Positions 8,581 through 16,890 are shown, counted from the first letter of the stretch. The stretch is 64,000 nt of DNA from Bradyrhizobium sp. JYMT SZCCT0180 (GCF_018130165.1 NZ_JAFCLZ010000031.1:1-64000), one strand, 5' to 3'. Made by a program: numbers and translations. Notes: generated by a model from the letters alone, not told the origin.

Positions 8581-8672
8581 ACTGCATCACTGCATCACTG
8601 CATCACTGCATCACTGCATCACTGCATCACTGCATCACTGCATCACTGCATCACTGCATCACTGCATCACTG
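8581..8672. repeat. Eleven exact 8-bp direct repeats (CATCACTG)
   Basis: Positions 8585-8672 are eleven perfect head-to-tail copies of CATCACTG, preceded by half a unit (ACTG) from 8581. There is no sequence variation at all. The array starts 213 bases upstream of the parA ATG. In RHH/ParA partition systems the centromere is a run of short direct repeats upstream of the operon; the omega protein of pSM19035 binds tandem WATCACW heptads, and CATCACT differs from that by one base. A partition site is therefore plausible. A slippage-generated microsatellite is the alternative. It is not a CRISPR. Confidence 0.9.
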
Positions 8673-8765
8673 TCGGAGGCAGCGACCGCGCTGGAGGCGA
8701 CGGCTGGGTCGCTTCGCGATAGCGCTCAGCGGCAGTGGTTGCAACCGTATCGTTGGCCAAGGAGC

Positions 8766-8831
8766 GTGATCGCGGTCCGCGCGGCCGACAAAGACAAGCC
8801 GTGGGTCAAGGCCCTGGTGCAAAGCGCTTAG
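8766..8831 (+). pseudogene. Remnant resembling the MetQ/NlpA lipoprotein C-terminus
   Basis: The frame reads SVIAVRAADKDKPWVKALV and then stops. This resembles the C-terminal segment of methionine-binding lipoproteins (an AVR-x-x-DKDKPWVKALV pattern). The rest of the domain is missing and the frame upstream runs into the 8-bp repeat array. I take it as a short gene remnant; the similarity is from memory. Confidence 0.35.
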
Positions 8832-9272
8832 CCTAAGGGATCACCGGCTCGCCGTGTCGCGGCCTGTGCGTCGCTCCGGCCGCGAAGTCTTGCTTCTGCG
8901 TTAACCATGCCTACGTCCCCCGCCTTGCCGGGCATGTCCGTGCGAGCCATATTATGAGCGTCTGCCACCCAGAAGTGGTCGCCCGTTCTACGGTGAAACT
9001 CGTAACGGGCTGAAGACAGTGAAGGGGTTAACCCGTTCGCACGCTTTGCGAGCGGCCCACTCCCCGCCAAGCGCAGCCACGCCCTTGGTCAAAATGTACG
9101 CCTTAGGCCTTGAGGCCAAAAGGCACTCAAATCAATCCCGATGAAGTGACGTTCGACGCAGGTCGTCCGATTTCGATGCGTACCGCAAGTGCGGACCTCC
9201 GTCCGGAATCTGGCGGCGGTTTTGAGTGGTTCAAGCCTAGGAGCGGACCGGTCACGGGACTGGTCACGGTGG

Positions 9273-10028
9273 ATGACGATGCACGCCCACGAAGACCCTT
9301 CCTCGCAAGGCGAGGCCCATAGCGACCGTGCGGGACGCGGTGAACGCTCGCGGCACGGCCGACCGTCGGCCAGGGAGCTCGCGCACTTGCGCCTGAAGGA
9401 GATCGCCGCCTACGTCTCCGTCGACGAGCTTTCGGTGACCCAGCAAGACGAAACCGACGCCGGCATGGAAGACGATGTCTCTTCCGACACCAAGCGGAAA
9501 CGAAAGCAGCGGCAGGAGGACGAGGCCGCCAATCGGCACCAATTCAGCGTGAAAATGCCGAAGGATGATCCGGTGTTGAAAGAGACCATCAAGATGGTGG
9601 CGGCGAGGCTTGTTCAAGATCGTGGGTTTCACCGCGCCTTGGACGGGCTCGTGTCGGATCCTTCGCTTCGCGAGATCGTCGACTGTGCTGCTTCGTCTCC
9701 CGGTGACGCAGCGTTGATCGCCAAGGTGGCCCGGACCGGCGGCCTGTTGCAGATGGCAAAAATCGCGGATGCAAACGAGAAGCTGGCTAATTGCATGGCG
9801 CGTTTGGTTGGCGATGTTGCGCTCCTGGAGGCTGCGAGCGCATTGCTCCGCGACTTCAGCGAGGTCGCGGCCGCGGGCGGTGCGAAGGAGCCACTGGAAG
9901 CTGCCTCTTTCGCTTTGCGAGACCCCTCCGTCACGCTCAGGTTTTGCGAGGTGCGCCAGCGGGGAGGGGTCCGAGCTCGGATCCTCGGTTGGATTTTGGG
10001 TGGCAAGCGACCAGACAGGAAACCTTAG
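9273..10028 (+). CDS. Hypothetical helical protein on mobile element
   Basis: I do not recognise this 251-aa protein. It opens with a charged region (DTKRKRKQRQEDEA at about 70-83), then VKMPKDDPVLKETIKMVAARL. The C-terminal half is a run of Ala/Leu-rich helices (ALIAKVARTGGLLQMAKIAD, EAASALLRDFSEVAAAGG), with a basic tail. No membrane segment or catalytic motif is evident. The start at 9273 is chosen after a weak purine-rich site; earlier in-frame starts exist. It is convergent with the DUF2130 gene and followed 72 bases later by another plus-strand unknown. Confidence 0.6.
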   Translation: MTMHAHEDPSSQGEAHSDRAGRGERSRHGRPSARELAHLRLKEIAAYVSVDELSVTQQDETDAGMEDDVSSDTKRKRKQRQEDEAANRHQFSVKMPKDDPVLKETIKMVAARLVQDRGFHRALDGLVSDPSLREIVDCAASSPGDAALIAKVARTGGLLQMAKIADANEKLANCMARLVGDVALLEAASALLRDFSEVAAAGGAKEPLEAASFALRDPSVTLRFCEVRQRGGVRARILGWILGGKRPDRKP

Positions 10029-10100
10029 AACCGTGGCGATGGGGTCATGATTGCCCTTGTCCGCCGCATTCTGAAACTGACGTAGGAAAGGAAATTGGTG

Positions 10101-10529
10101 ATGTCACGTTCTGACAACATGTTGTTGCGGGCCAAGCTCGGTGAAGGTGGAAACATTCTGGGATTCGAGCTGGGCAACTATTCCGGCGGCGACTCGTTTG
10201 TCCTTCGTATCCACCGGTTGGCACGGGGAGACGCGTACTGGGTTGTCGAGGGAAACGGTTACAAGGGTACGGTTTTCGTGGCGCGAGCTGAGGATCGCGC
10301 GTGGGAGAGCAATGATCTCGATGAACTCGGTCATGAAATCCTGAGGCTCTGGCGTGCGGATGTGCTGCAAAAGCGGGACGCTCAGATTCGCGATCTGATC
10401 CGGCGGCTGGAGCCGATCCTGGGACCCGCGGGAAAGTTGCCAACGATGTTGCCGACGATGGATGAGTTGCGGAGGGCCGAGAAGGAGGAGCGAATGAGCG
10501 AGTCCCCGCCCGATGCGCCCTCACTGTGA
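10101..10529 (+). CDS. Hypothetical protein, 142 aa
   Basis: I do not recognise the family. The start at ATG 10101 is well supported by the ribosome site AGGAAAGGAA 7 bases upstream. Residues 1-60 look like a small beta-rich domain (FELGNYSGGDSFVLRIHR, GYKGTVFVAR). The C-terminal half is helical and charged (LQKRDAQIRDLIRRLEP). It has no cysteines, signal peptide or membrane segment. It follows the 251-aa unknown on the same strand, and the two may be one transcript. Confidence 0.65.
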   Translation: MSRSDNMLLRAKLGEGGNILGFELGNYSGGDSFVLRIHRLARGDAYWVVEGNGYKGTVFVARAEDRAWESNDLDELGHEILRLWRADVLQKRDAQIRDLIRRLEPILGPAGKLPTMLPTMDELRRAEKEERMSESPPDAPSL

Positions 10530-10657
10530 GCGCGGCGCCAAGGAAAACTACGCGCGTGGGCTGATGTGAAGAATCACTGATCGCGCATTTGCTCCCTGGA
10601 TAGCCCCTCCATAACATGCGATTGCGGGCGTCGCGTTTGGAGCAATTGGCAAGGCAG

Positions 10658-12091
10658 CTATTCCGCCGCCTCGCTCTTCGTCTCGATCATCGGCACATCC
10701 AGCCTCTCGATCTCCTGCATGGCGCTACCGGCGATGCCCTGGAGGTCGCCGTAAAGGCCGGCGGTGGAATCGAGCACGCTGTTGAGTTGTGCCTCACGTT
10801 TGGCCCACGACCGTGTCATGGTGGCGCGCTCGCGATTGAGGTCGGCCTGCATGTCGGTGAATTTTTCCACGATGGCCTCGATGCGGTGTCGGAACCGCGG
10901 GCCGGTGAGATAGTCATACATCAACTCGGTCTTGGTCTGCTGGCCTTCCTGCGCCTGTCGACTGGCGGCGACGTCGATCAGCGACTGGCGCAGCGCGATT
11001 GCGAGTGGAATCGCAAATCGCGGCTCCGCTACCCAGACATTATCGATAAGGTCGAAACTCTCGACCTCTTTGGGAAGAACGCTTGAGACGATCAGCGCGA
11101 TCTCCGCTTTGGCGGCGCGCTGGTCATCGCGCAGTTTGGCAAGCCAGGCGCCGTTCCAGGCCTTCGTCCGTTTCGACTCCCAGAGAATAGTGCCGCAGCG
11201 CTGTCCGTTTGCCGCGAGCACGCGATGCAGCACATCGCCGCCAAACTCGCCCTTGGCCACCGGCTCGATCTGGTCACGCGGGAAGCGGCCGCGGAGAAGG
11301 AACTCCAGCTCGATCTCGAGGGCTTCGCCCTGCAGCTGCTGCGAGCCCTGGTCAGCCTTGCGCCGAAGTTCCTCGATCTGGCGCGCCATGCCGGCGATCT
11401 GGGTCTCCTTTTCGGTGACCTTGGACTTCAGAGCGTCCTCTGCTTCCAACTTGGCCTTGTCGCGAACGGTCGCAAGGTTCTCCTGCACCTTTTTTTCTAC
11501 GGTGAGCTCGACCTCGCGCTTGGCGTCTTCGAGCTCACGCTGCTTGCGCAGCATGTCGGTCTGCGCCTGCTGGGCTTCGGCGAGCTTCGCGTTGTTCGTG
11601 GCCAGCATCTGCTGCAGTTCCGCAAGCTGGCGGTCGCGCTGGCCAAGATCATCGGCCAGCGCCAGACGGGCCTTCCTTGCCTCGGCGTCGGCGATGGCGG
11701 CGCGCTCGGCCTTGAGCTTGGCTGCAACCTGTTCATCGATGGCTTCGCGCGCCTTGGCGAGGTCGACTTGCGTCTGCTTGAGGTGGGCCTCACGGCGACC
11801 GAAATCGGCTTCCTTGGCCGCAAGCTGCGCCTCGAACTGCTTGCGGGTCGCGGCGACGATCGGGGCCGCCAACGATTCGGTCAGCTTGATCTCGGTGCCG
11901 CAGTTCGTGCAGAGGATCTGAGGGTCGGTCACGGTGTACGTCCTGTGGTGATTGCTCGGTATTGTATCGGGATTTCCGGCGTCGCTCGGGGCGTGGCGTG
12001 GCGTTATCCCCGGCAATCGCGCCGGTCGCGGCAATGGCCAAGCCCTGTGCGTGGCCGTCGGTTTGGGCTTTTCGTCGGGATCGTGCGTCAT
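10658..12091 (-). CDS. DUF2130 coiled-coil protein with nuclease-like domain
   Basis: The 477-aa product matches the DUF2130 layout: a zinc-ribbon-like CTNCG, about 190 residues of Ala/Glu/Gln/Lys coiled coil, then a C-terminal domain with GGDVLHRV and ILWESKRTKAWNGAW. The E-x-K after the preceding Asp is what a PD-(D/E)XK nuclease core would show, so DNA or RNA cleavage is an inference. The biological role of the family is unknown to me. ATG 12091 follows the previous stop by one base behind AGGAA, so it is chosen. GTG 11932, with its own AGGA, would give a more typical N-terminus. It is last in a five-gene minus-strand run. Confidence 0.8.
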   Translation of the reverse strand: MTHDPDEKPKPTATHRAWPLPRPARLPGITPRHAPSDAGNPDTIPSNHHRTYTVTDPQILCTNCGTEIKLTESLAAPIVAATRKQFEAQLAAKEADFGRREAHLKQTQVDLAKAREAIDEQVAAKLKAERAAIADAEARKARLALADDLGQRDRQLAELQQMLATNNAKLAEAQQAQTDMLRKQRELEDAKREVELTVEKKVQENLATVRDKAKLEAEDALKSKVTEKETQIAGMARQIEELRRKADQGSQQLQGEALEIELEFLLRGRFPRDQIEPVAKGEFGGDVLHRVLAANGQRCGTILWESKRTKAWNGAWLAKLRDDQRAAKAEIALIVSSVLPKEVESFDLIDNVWVAEPRFAIPLAIALRQSLIDVAASRQAQEGQQTKTELMYDYLTGPRFRHRIEAIVEKFTDMQADLNRERATMTRSWAKREAQLNSVLDSTAGLYGDLQGIAGSAMQEIERLDVPMIETKSEAAE

Positions 12092-12092
12092 G

Positions 12093-12452
12093 TCAGTTCC
12101 TCGTGGCGCGGAGGGCATCATCGCGGTGGAGGGGCCGGCCAAGCCGATAGTAGCGGGACAGGGTGCGGGCCCAGGTGCCGTCAGGATCGGCAAACCAAAC
12201 CGGGGAGGTTGCGATTCTGCGGTCGCCCTGAAGGAAATGGCCGGTCACGTATCCAACAAGGTGCAAGCCCAGCGGCGTCACCGTCGCCACCCAATCTTCG
12301 AGCAGAGGCGCTTTTTCCAACAGGACGGGCGAGATAGGGCGGCGGAGCTCGAGGTGCTCGCAGTCGTCAGCCAAGGCGCGCAGCCGACGGGCCAGGTTGG
12401 GCTCGATGCGCGCGGGGTCGAGAAAGGGGAATTGGCGAGTAAGCACGGGCAA
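12093..12452 (-). CDS. DUF6634-like small protein
   Basis: A 119-aa protein with PVLLEKAPLLEDWVATV, VGYVTGHF and a conserved-looking ending ARTLSRYYRLGRPL. The pattern of a leucine-rich first half, a TGH turn and an RTLSRYYRLG motif recalls the rhizobial DUF6634 family, whose function is not known to me. It ends one base before the DUF2130 start, which implies translational coupling. No membrane segment or enzyme motif is seen. Confidence 0.6.
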   Translation of the reverse strand: MPVLTRQFPFLDPARIEPNLARRLRALADDCEHLELRRPISPVLLEKAPLLEDWVATVTPLGLHLVGYVTGHFLQGDRRIATSPVWFADPDGTWARTLSRYYRLGRPLHRDDALRATRN

Positions 12453-12514
12453 CTCTCAGCAAGACGAAGCGTGAGCGGAGGAAGGCGGGCGCGCCGGGGC
12501 GGAAGTGGAAACCT

Positions 12515-13300
12515 TCACTGGCCGACCTCCACCACCAGGGCGCCATCGAAGTTGGGGTTCTCGGTCCCGTAGCCGTGTGGGTTACATAGGACCCTCGCCT
12601 TGCCGACGAGATAGTCGGACGAGTTGTGGACGTGGCCATGCACCCACAACGTCGGCTGGTAGGTCTCGATCAACTCGGACAGGTCCGAGATGTACGCGCC
12701 GGTCAGGTGATCGCTGCGGAACCTGGAATGGATAGAGTCCCAATGCACCGCGTGATGGCTGACCACCACGGTCGGCCCGGCAAACGGCGCCGCGAGCGTC
12801 TCGGTGATGGCGGCCTTCGACCGGTGATGCAGCAACGCCGCTTCTTGCGGCCGGAATCTCAGCCACGGCTTCTTCTGCCAACCGATCAGGCGGTGGTCGT
12901 TCATGCCCCCGGCGCAGGCGCTCATCACCGCTGCTTGTTTCACTTCGCCAAAAACACCGTAATCGGTCCAGAGTGTGGCGCCGACGAAGCGGACGCCGCT
13001 GTTGCCACCAACGCCGAGCGTAACGGAATCATTCTCAATCAGACGGATATTGAAGTTGGGCGCCTGCGAGCGAGCCAACGCCAGTTCGTCGGGGACGAAT
13101 CGGCGGTAGTATTCGTGATTGCCCATCACCATCACGATCGGGATGTCCATCGGTACAAGCCGGCGTAGGTGTTCGAACGCGCGCGGGGCGCCCTCACAGG
13201 TGTCGCCGGCGACGATCACGAGATCGACGCCGGGGACAATGGTGATGGGCTTGATCGGAAAGACGTCGACGTGCAAATCTGAAAAGATTTGGACCCTCAC
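12515..13300 (-). CDS. Calcineurin-like metallophosphoesterase
   Basis: Members of this superfamily hydrolyse phosphoesters with a two-metal centre; substrates range from nucleic acids to cyclic nucleotides. The 261-aa protein has the full metal set: FSDLHVDV near the start, VAGDTCEG at about 31, MGNHEYY at about 60, VVSHHAVH and WVHGHVH near the end. No exonuclease capping domain is obvious. The start overlaps the previous stop by 4 bases (13297-13300), so it is coupled to the 195-aa unknown. The substrate cannot be read from sequence. The setting beside nuclease-like proteins makes a nucleic-acid or signalling-nucleotide role worth testing. Confidence 0.88.
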   Translation of the reverse strand: MRVQIFSDLHVDVFPIKPITIVPGVDLVIVAGDTCEGAPRAFEHLRRLVPMDIPIVMVMGNHEYYRRFVPDELALARSQAPNFNIRLIENDSVTLGVGGNSGVRFVGATLWTDYGVFGEVKQAAVMSACAGGMNDHRLIGWQKKPWLRFRPQEAALLHHRSKAAITETLAAPFAGPTVVVSHHAVHWDSIHSRFRSDHLTGAYISDLSELIETYQPTLWVHGHVHNSSDYLVGKARVLCNPHGYGTENPNFDGALVVEVGQ

Positions 13301-13884
13301 GCGTCATCTCCATAGTGGTGACGTTCCCGGAAAGCAGCCAGCAGCACGGTCTCGACCTCGATGAACTTGCGCGGATTGTCCGAGCAGCGCCTACCGTAGG
13401 CCAGCCACGAAGCAACCAGCTCCGTCGCGAAGGAGTGGCCAAGGTCGGTCAAGCCCAGGACCTGCGCCAACACCAGCGCCGCCGCCGCGTTGCGCTCCAG
13501 TGCACACCGCAGCAGCGCCGTCATGGCGATGTCGATCTTCAGGTTCAGTTCCCCGATCGGCATCAGGGCGAAGGCGACGCCGATCGCGGCCGACAGGTCG
13601 CCCTCGAGCGCTGGCGCGAAGTCGTCACCGCCGTGGAGTACGTCGATTTGTTTGAGCGTCGTCAGCAGGTGCAGGCGCTCGGTGTCCCCGAACGCGTCCG
13701 ACGGCAGCGTCCGCCACCATGCCAAGGGCGAGGCGTCGGAAGGGGCGAACGGCCAAGGGCGCCGAGCCGGATTGTCCAACACGGTACACTCGCTCTGACG
13801 GACGCTCGGCGAATTTCCGATCTCGTGGTCGTTCGTTTTCTCATGCTGAGGCTCGCCCTTCAGCACCTTCAGTTTGTCGCTCAT
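13297..13884 (-). CDS. Hypothetical protein coupled to phosphoesterase
   Basis: I do not recognise this 195-aa protein. The first 60 residues are polar and probably disordered (MSDKLKVLKGEPQHEK). The remainder is a helical domain of alternating Leu/Ala helices (IDIAMTALLRCALERNAAAA, FATELVASWLAYGRR). No catalytic pattern or membrane segment is visible. The 4-base overlap with the metallophosphoesterase suggests the two act together, perhaps as partner subunits. Start 13884 (MSDKL) is preferred over an in-frame site 30 bases upstream. Confidence 0.65.
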   Translation of the reverse strand: MSDKLKVLKGEPQHEKTNDHEIGNSPSVRQSECTVLDNPARRPWPFAPSDASPLAWWRTLPSDAFGDTERLHLLTTLKQIDVLHGGDDFAPALEGDLSAAIGVAFALMPIGELNLKIDIAMTALLRCALERNAAAALVLAQVLGLTDLGHSFATELVASWLAYGRRCSDNPRKFIEVETVLLAAFRERHHYGDDA

Positions 13885-13962
13885 CGTTGTACTCCCAAAC
13901 CAAGAAAGCTCCACCTACAGCGTCCGCCGCAGAAGCCAGCGGAGCGGTGGCTGCGTAGCGAA

Positions 13963-14817
13963 CTAGCGTGCGAGGCTGGTGTGCCACTGGTCCGGGCCGC
14001 GCGGCCTGGCCGACAAAATGTCGGCGACCCGCGTGCGCTGATCCGGCGCGGTACGCGCCGGCTGTTCCACCGCGTGTTCCACGGCGACCTTGGTGCGAGA
14101 GGTGGTCAGCTTGGCAATCATCGGCTCCAGAATCTGGAGCAGGCCGGCATGAACTTCGTCACAGAGCGCAGTCGTCATGTTGTTGATCTTGGTCGTAATC
14201 GGAACTCCGAAGTGCCGATCGAGTTCGTCGCCGTTGATCTTGATGTTGCGAGGAAAGCCGGAGCGCCCATAATAGTCGATCACCGCAGAATCGACATGAT
14301 CGACGTCATGTCCGAGCTTCTTGAGATGGGATTGAAGAACCAGGCGTGCCGCGCGCAGATCGTTTTCGATCGGCTTGCGCGACTTCCACGTAGTCTCCCC
14401 ATTCCCTCGCTTTACGTCGTAGACGCCAGCCCAGCGCTTTTCCTGGTCAATGACCGTGATGTCCATCATCGCCGACCGCACCACGCGGGAGTCCGATTTC
14501 AGCTTGATGCTGGCGAGATGCTTTTCGGAATTGTCAGAGGTCAAGAGGTCAAGTGCAGCGGCCGTGATCGGAATGGGGCTTTCAGTTAGGATTTCGAAGC
14601 GTTCACTGGCCGCCAAAGTATCAGCAAGGACCCTCTGGATCAGGAGGCCATGTTGCTGAACGACCAATCCAAAGAATGAGAACGCGCGGGAAAACTCGGT
14701 GCCGATAATCGGGTCGATCGAAGAAGTCGCGTCCAGGGCGCTGGCAACGACCTGCTTGGTAGCGCGAGAGATGGCCTCGTCCGTCGTCAGCAATCCAAAG
14801 GCGGGGTCAATCTGCAT
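13963..14817 (-). CDS. Unknown protein with nuclease-like motif
   Basis: I do not recognise the family. The 284-aa protein has a helical N-terminal half, then a mixed segment with MMDITVIDQEKRWAGVYDVK followed by RG. An Asp some 13 residues before a D-x-K strand is the spacing of PD-(D/E)XK nucleases, and SRKPIENDLRAARLVLQSHL would be the following helix. This is inference only; the motif is short. The C-terminal 60 residues look disordered. It is the first gene of the minus-strand run that ends in DUF2130. Confidence 0.6.
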   Translation of the reverse strand: MQIDPAFGLLTTDEAISRATKQVVASALDATSSIDPIIGTEFSRAFSFFGLVVQQHGLLIQRVLADTLAASERFEILTESPIPITAAALDLLTSDNSEKHLASIKLKSDSRVVRSAMMDITVIDQEKRWAGVYDVKRGNGETTWKSRKPIENDLRAARLVLQSHLKKLGHDVDHVDSAVIDYYGRSGFPRNIKINGDELDRHFGVPITTKINNMTTALCDEVHAGLLQILEPMIAKLTTSRTKVAVEHAVEQPARTAPDQRTRVADILSARPRGPDQWHTSLAR

Positions 14818-14965
14818 GTTTCTCTCAATGCGTGGTGATCAGTCGGATCCAAAGGTAACTGCTCATGCGCACCATGTCAGCTGCGCACGCGTGCGCAAGT
14901 GCAAAGTTGTTGCACGTCTACCGCCCGAATTGCATTATGGTTAACGTTCGAATCGGGAGGGTTGG

Positions 14966-15166
14966 ATGGCCAAAAGGTCCGCGAGAGAGATGAAGAGCAG
15001 GAGCGGCCCCAGGGCACCAGCTGGCAAAAAGCCGCTAATGGTCATCATTGATGAAGAGCTGATCAAGGCCGCCAAGATCGCCGCGATTGAGGATGGGACG
15101 AAGGTATCGAGTACCGTTGAAGGACTCTTGCGGGATTGGCTCGCGAAGAGGAGGGCGCGGGCATAG
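14966..15166 (+). CDS. Small ribbon-helix-helix DNA-binding protein
   Basis: A 66-aa protein with a basic disordered N-terminus (MAKRSAREMKSRSG). A CopG/ParG-like core follows: strand KPLMVIIDEELI, helix KAAKIAAIEDG, turn TKVSSTV, helix EGLLRDWLAKR. This is the form of a dimeric ribbon-helix-helix repressor. It is divergent from the 284-aa gene across a 148-base spacer and may regulate that promoter. A GGAGGG-type ribosome site precedes the ATG. Confidence 0.72.
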   Translation: MAKRSAREMKSRSGPRAPAGKKPLMVIIDEELIKAAKIAAIEDGTKVSSTVEGLLRDWLAKRRARA

Positions 15167-15333
15167 CTGTAAACGGTTGAGAGCGCACTTGCGTTGGAGC
15201 CGCTGGAATTGTGGCGCTGAAGCGAATGGGGTGACAGCAGTCGCTCACCTCGCAGCTTCCTCGTCTTCTTGGCTCTGATCGGGAACTTATTGCGTCTTGT
15301 CGCGTATCGGTTGAAGAAGCGCTGGAGGCAGTT

Positions 15334-15723
15334 ATGAACGAGGTCATTCCGGTTCTCGTAGTCGATGACGACACCTCAATTCAGAGTATCGTCGAAGAAA
15401 CGCTCAGCGATGCCGGCTATTCGCCAACGGTCGCTTCAACGGGTGAGGAAGCGGCGCTGCTATTGAACGCCAATAAATACCGCGCGATTATCGTCGATAT
15501 CTCCTTTGGTAGAGACCGCGTCAGAGGTTGGTCAGTTGCGCTGCGAGCCAGGGCATTTGATCCCGCCTTGCCCGTTGTCTACATCACGGGGGGAAACACC
15601 GACGATTGGGCTGTCGAAGGTGTTCCGAACAGCATTCTGCTGACAAAGCCCTTTGCGCCGGCGCAGCTTGTCACCGCGGTTTCGCAGCTCCTGAACGACG
15701 GTCCAACTAGCGGAATTCACTGA
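15334..15723 (+). CDS. Single-domain response regulator
   Basis: A 129-aa CheY-like receiver with no output domain. It keeps the phosphorylation site and switch residues: VVDDD near the N-terminus (acid pair), the acceptor Asp in IIVDISFG, Thr in VYITGG and Lys in LTKPFAP. It would receive phosphate from a histidine kinase and act by protein contact. GGAGG stands 6 bases before the ATG. No kinase is adjacent, so the partner is unknown. Confidence 0.87.
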   Translation: MNEVIPVLVVDDDTSIQSIVEETLSDAGYSPTVASTGEEAALLLNANKYRAIIVDISFGRDRVRGWSVALRARAFDPALPVVYITGGNTDDWAVEGVPNSILLTKPFAPAQLVTAVSQLLNDGPTSGIH

Positions 15724-15809
15724 AGTCAGCCCAGCGGGCGACGCGGTTGGGTCTTGCGGGCTGGGAGGTGGCCCTTGGGAACTACAGCCCCATGCGGGAC
15801 TTGTCTTGC

Positions 15810-16010
15810 ATGGAAAACAGCAAAGACCACGGCATAGTTCGAGACGCACGCGGGGAAGACCAACCCAAAGACAAAAAGCGCGCTCAGCAATCGTCAAAAA
15901 CTCCCGCAGCGGGACCCCACGCCAAACCAGAGCTGACGGACAACAGCAAAACGCCAGGTGCGGGCGCGCTGCCTGAGCCCGGAAAGAGCGACGACAGCAC
16001 GAGCGGATAG
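15810..16010 (+). CDS. Small hydrophilic conserved protein
   Basis: A 66-aa, highly charged, Pro/Gly/Lys-rich product with the ordered pieces GIVRDARGEDQPKDK, SKTPAAGPHAKPELT and KTPGAGALP. I remember near-identical short proteins from many Bradyrhizobium genomes but know no function. It is probably unstructured and has no membrane segment. ATG 15810 is used because the conserved part begins there. Confidence 0.55.
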   Translation: MENSKDHGIVRDARGEDQPKDKKRAQQSSKTPAAGPHAKPELTDNSKTPGAGALPEPGKSDDSTSG

Positions 16011-16216
16011 TGCCGCGTAAGGCACGAGGCACTCCATCGATGCCATAAGCCATCGGCTAACGAATGGGGCATGCATGCCCATGGGCTGCGTGACCTGCGC
16101 AGCAATCCAGCGAGGTTATTCAGCAGAGCTCGCCACTTCCCGTTGCTTGCTCCGGCACGGTTTTCGTCGGTGCCGAGAGAAGGCCGCCGATAAGCTGGCT
16201 GACTCTGAGCGCAACA

Positions 16217-16537
16217 TCAGCGACTGCAAGGAAGAACTTCAAGAGGCTGCCGCAGCTTGACTGTTACTTGCGAGCAAGATCGAGGACACCCCAAACAGTA
16301 AGGCGGCGCGGTGTCTTGCGGTGCGGGTTGGGGCAAGGGCGTTGCTTGCGGTGGTGTTGCCTCCGCCGCGGCCACTTGAACGGTAGATGGCGACTGCGGG
16401 GCGGGTGGCGGCGGATTCTCCGACGGCAATGTTGAAACGAACTGGGGAGCCCAACGGGCGACAACCAGCTTGGCTCCCGCTCCATACGAGGACGGCAAAA
16501 CCAGGGCAGCGACAACGATGCACACCGCCAGCACCAA
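16217..16537 (-). CDS. Possible small membrane-anchored Pro-rich protein
   Basis: The frame gives an N-terminal hydrophobic stretch (VLAVCIVVAALVLPSSYGAG), then KLVVARWAPQF and a long Pro/Ala/Gln-rich tail. The likely start is TTG 16537 or the next GTG; no ATG is available. Both hydrophobic start and Pro-rich tail are plausible for a small envelope protein, but coding is not proven and the last third overlaps a competing plus-strand frame. Confidence 0.3.
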   Translation of the reverse strand: MVLAVCIVVAALVLPSSYGAGAKLVVARWAPQFVSTLPSENPPPPAPQSPSTVQVAAAEATPPQATPLPQPAPQDTAPPYCLGCPRSCSQVTVKLRQPLEVLPCSR

Positions 16538-16549
16538 TCGCGAGATCTA

Positions 16550-16890
16550 GCCATTTGTATTCGGCCGGGCTGGCGCCTTCTTTGAACAGGAATGGCCCGG
16601 TGATCGAAGCGCAGGTTGTTTAGATCAACAGATTAACCCGCCTCAGTGAACGTTCTCGATATGTATGTGAGCTGACGCACAGTGCTCGGTCGCGATTGGT
16701 CAGACAACGCCGTTTCCCGTGGATGGAGAGTTCAGCCATGACCGAATCTGCCAAGCGACGCGTAATAGTTGATGTGATAATCCTAGCGGTGGGGGCGGCA
16801 ATCTTGATCGTTTCTGCCTTTGTGGGCGTACTATAACTGAATGGGCGGCTTTTGCGTTCTCAGGCGAACAGTTCGGCGCCGGCCTGTCGT
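16550..16890. repeat. Segment duplicated at 47.86-48.19 kb
   Basis: This stretch is largely repeated at about 47860-48190 in the same orientation. Shared pieces include TATGTATGTGAGCTGACGCA, GTGCTCGGTCGCGATTGGTC, the microgene at 16738 and the GGCGGCTTTT that follows it. Scattered substitutions and small indels between the copies show that the duplication is not recent. Confidence 0.85.
16738..16836 (+). CDS. 32-aa single-span membrane microprotein, copy 1
   Basis: ATG at 16738 opens a 32-aa frame: MTESAKRR, a polar-basic head, then VDVIILAVGAAILIVSAFVGV, one transmembrane span ending two residues before the stop. GGATGGAGAG precedes the start by about 10 bases. A second copy at 48053 keeps the frame and the membrane span while the DNA has diverged. 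Changes there include E3D, V9I and I10T plus several silent changes, which favours real coding. Function unknown. Confidence 0.5.
   Translation: MTESAKRRVIVDVIILAVGAAILIVSAFVGVL

Noticed and set aside
8581..8672. CRISPR array
   Set aside because: The unit is 8 bp with no spacers at all, so it is a simple tandem repeat.
11225..12337. 370-aa plus-strand frame opposite the DUF2130 gene
   Set aside because: Leu-rich antisense of the coiled coil; no family features, whereas the minus strand gives a clear DUF2130 protein.
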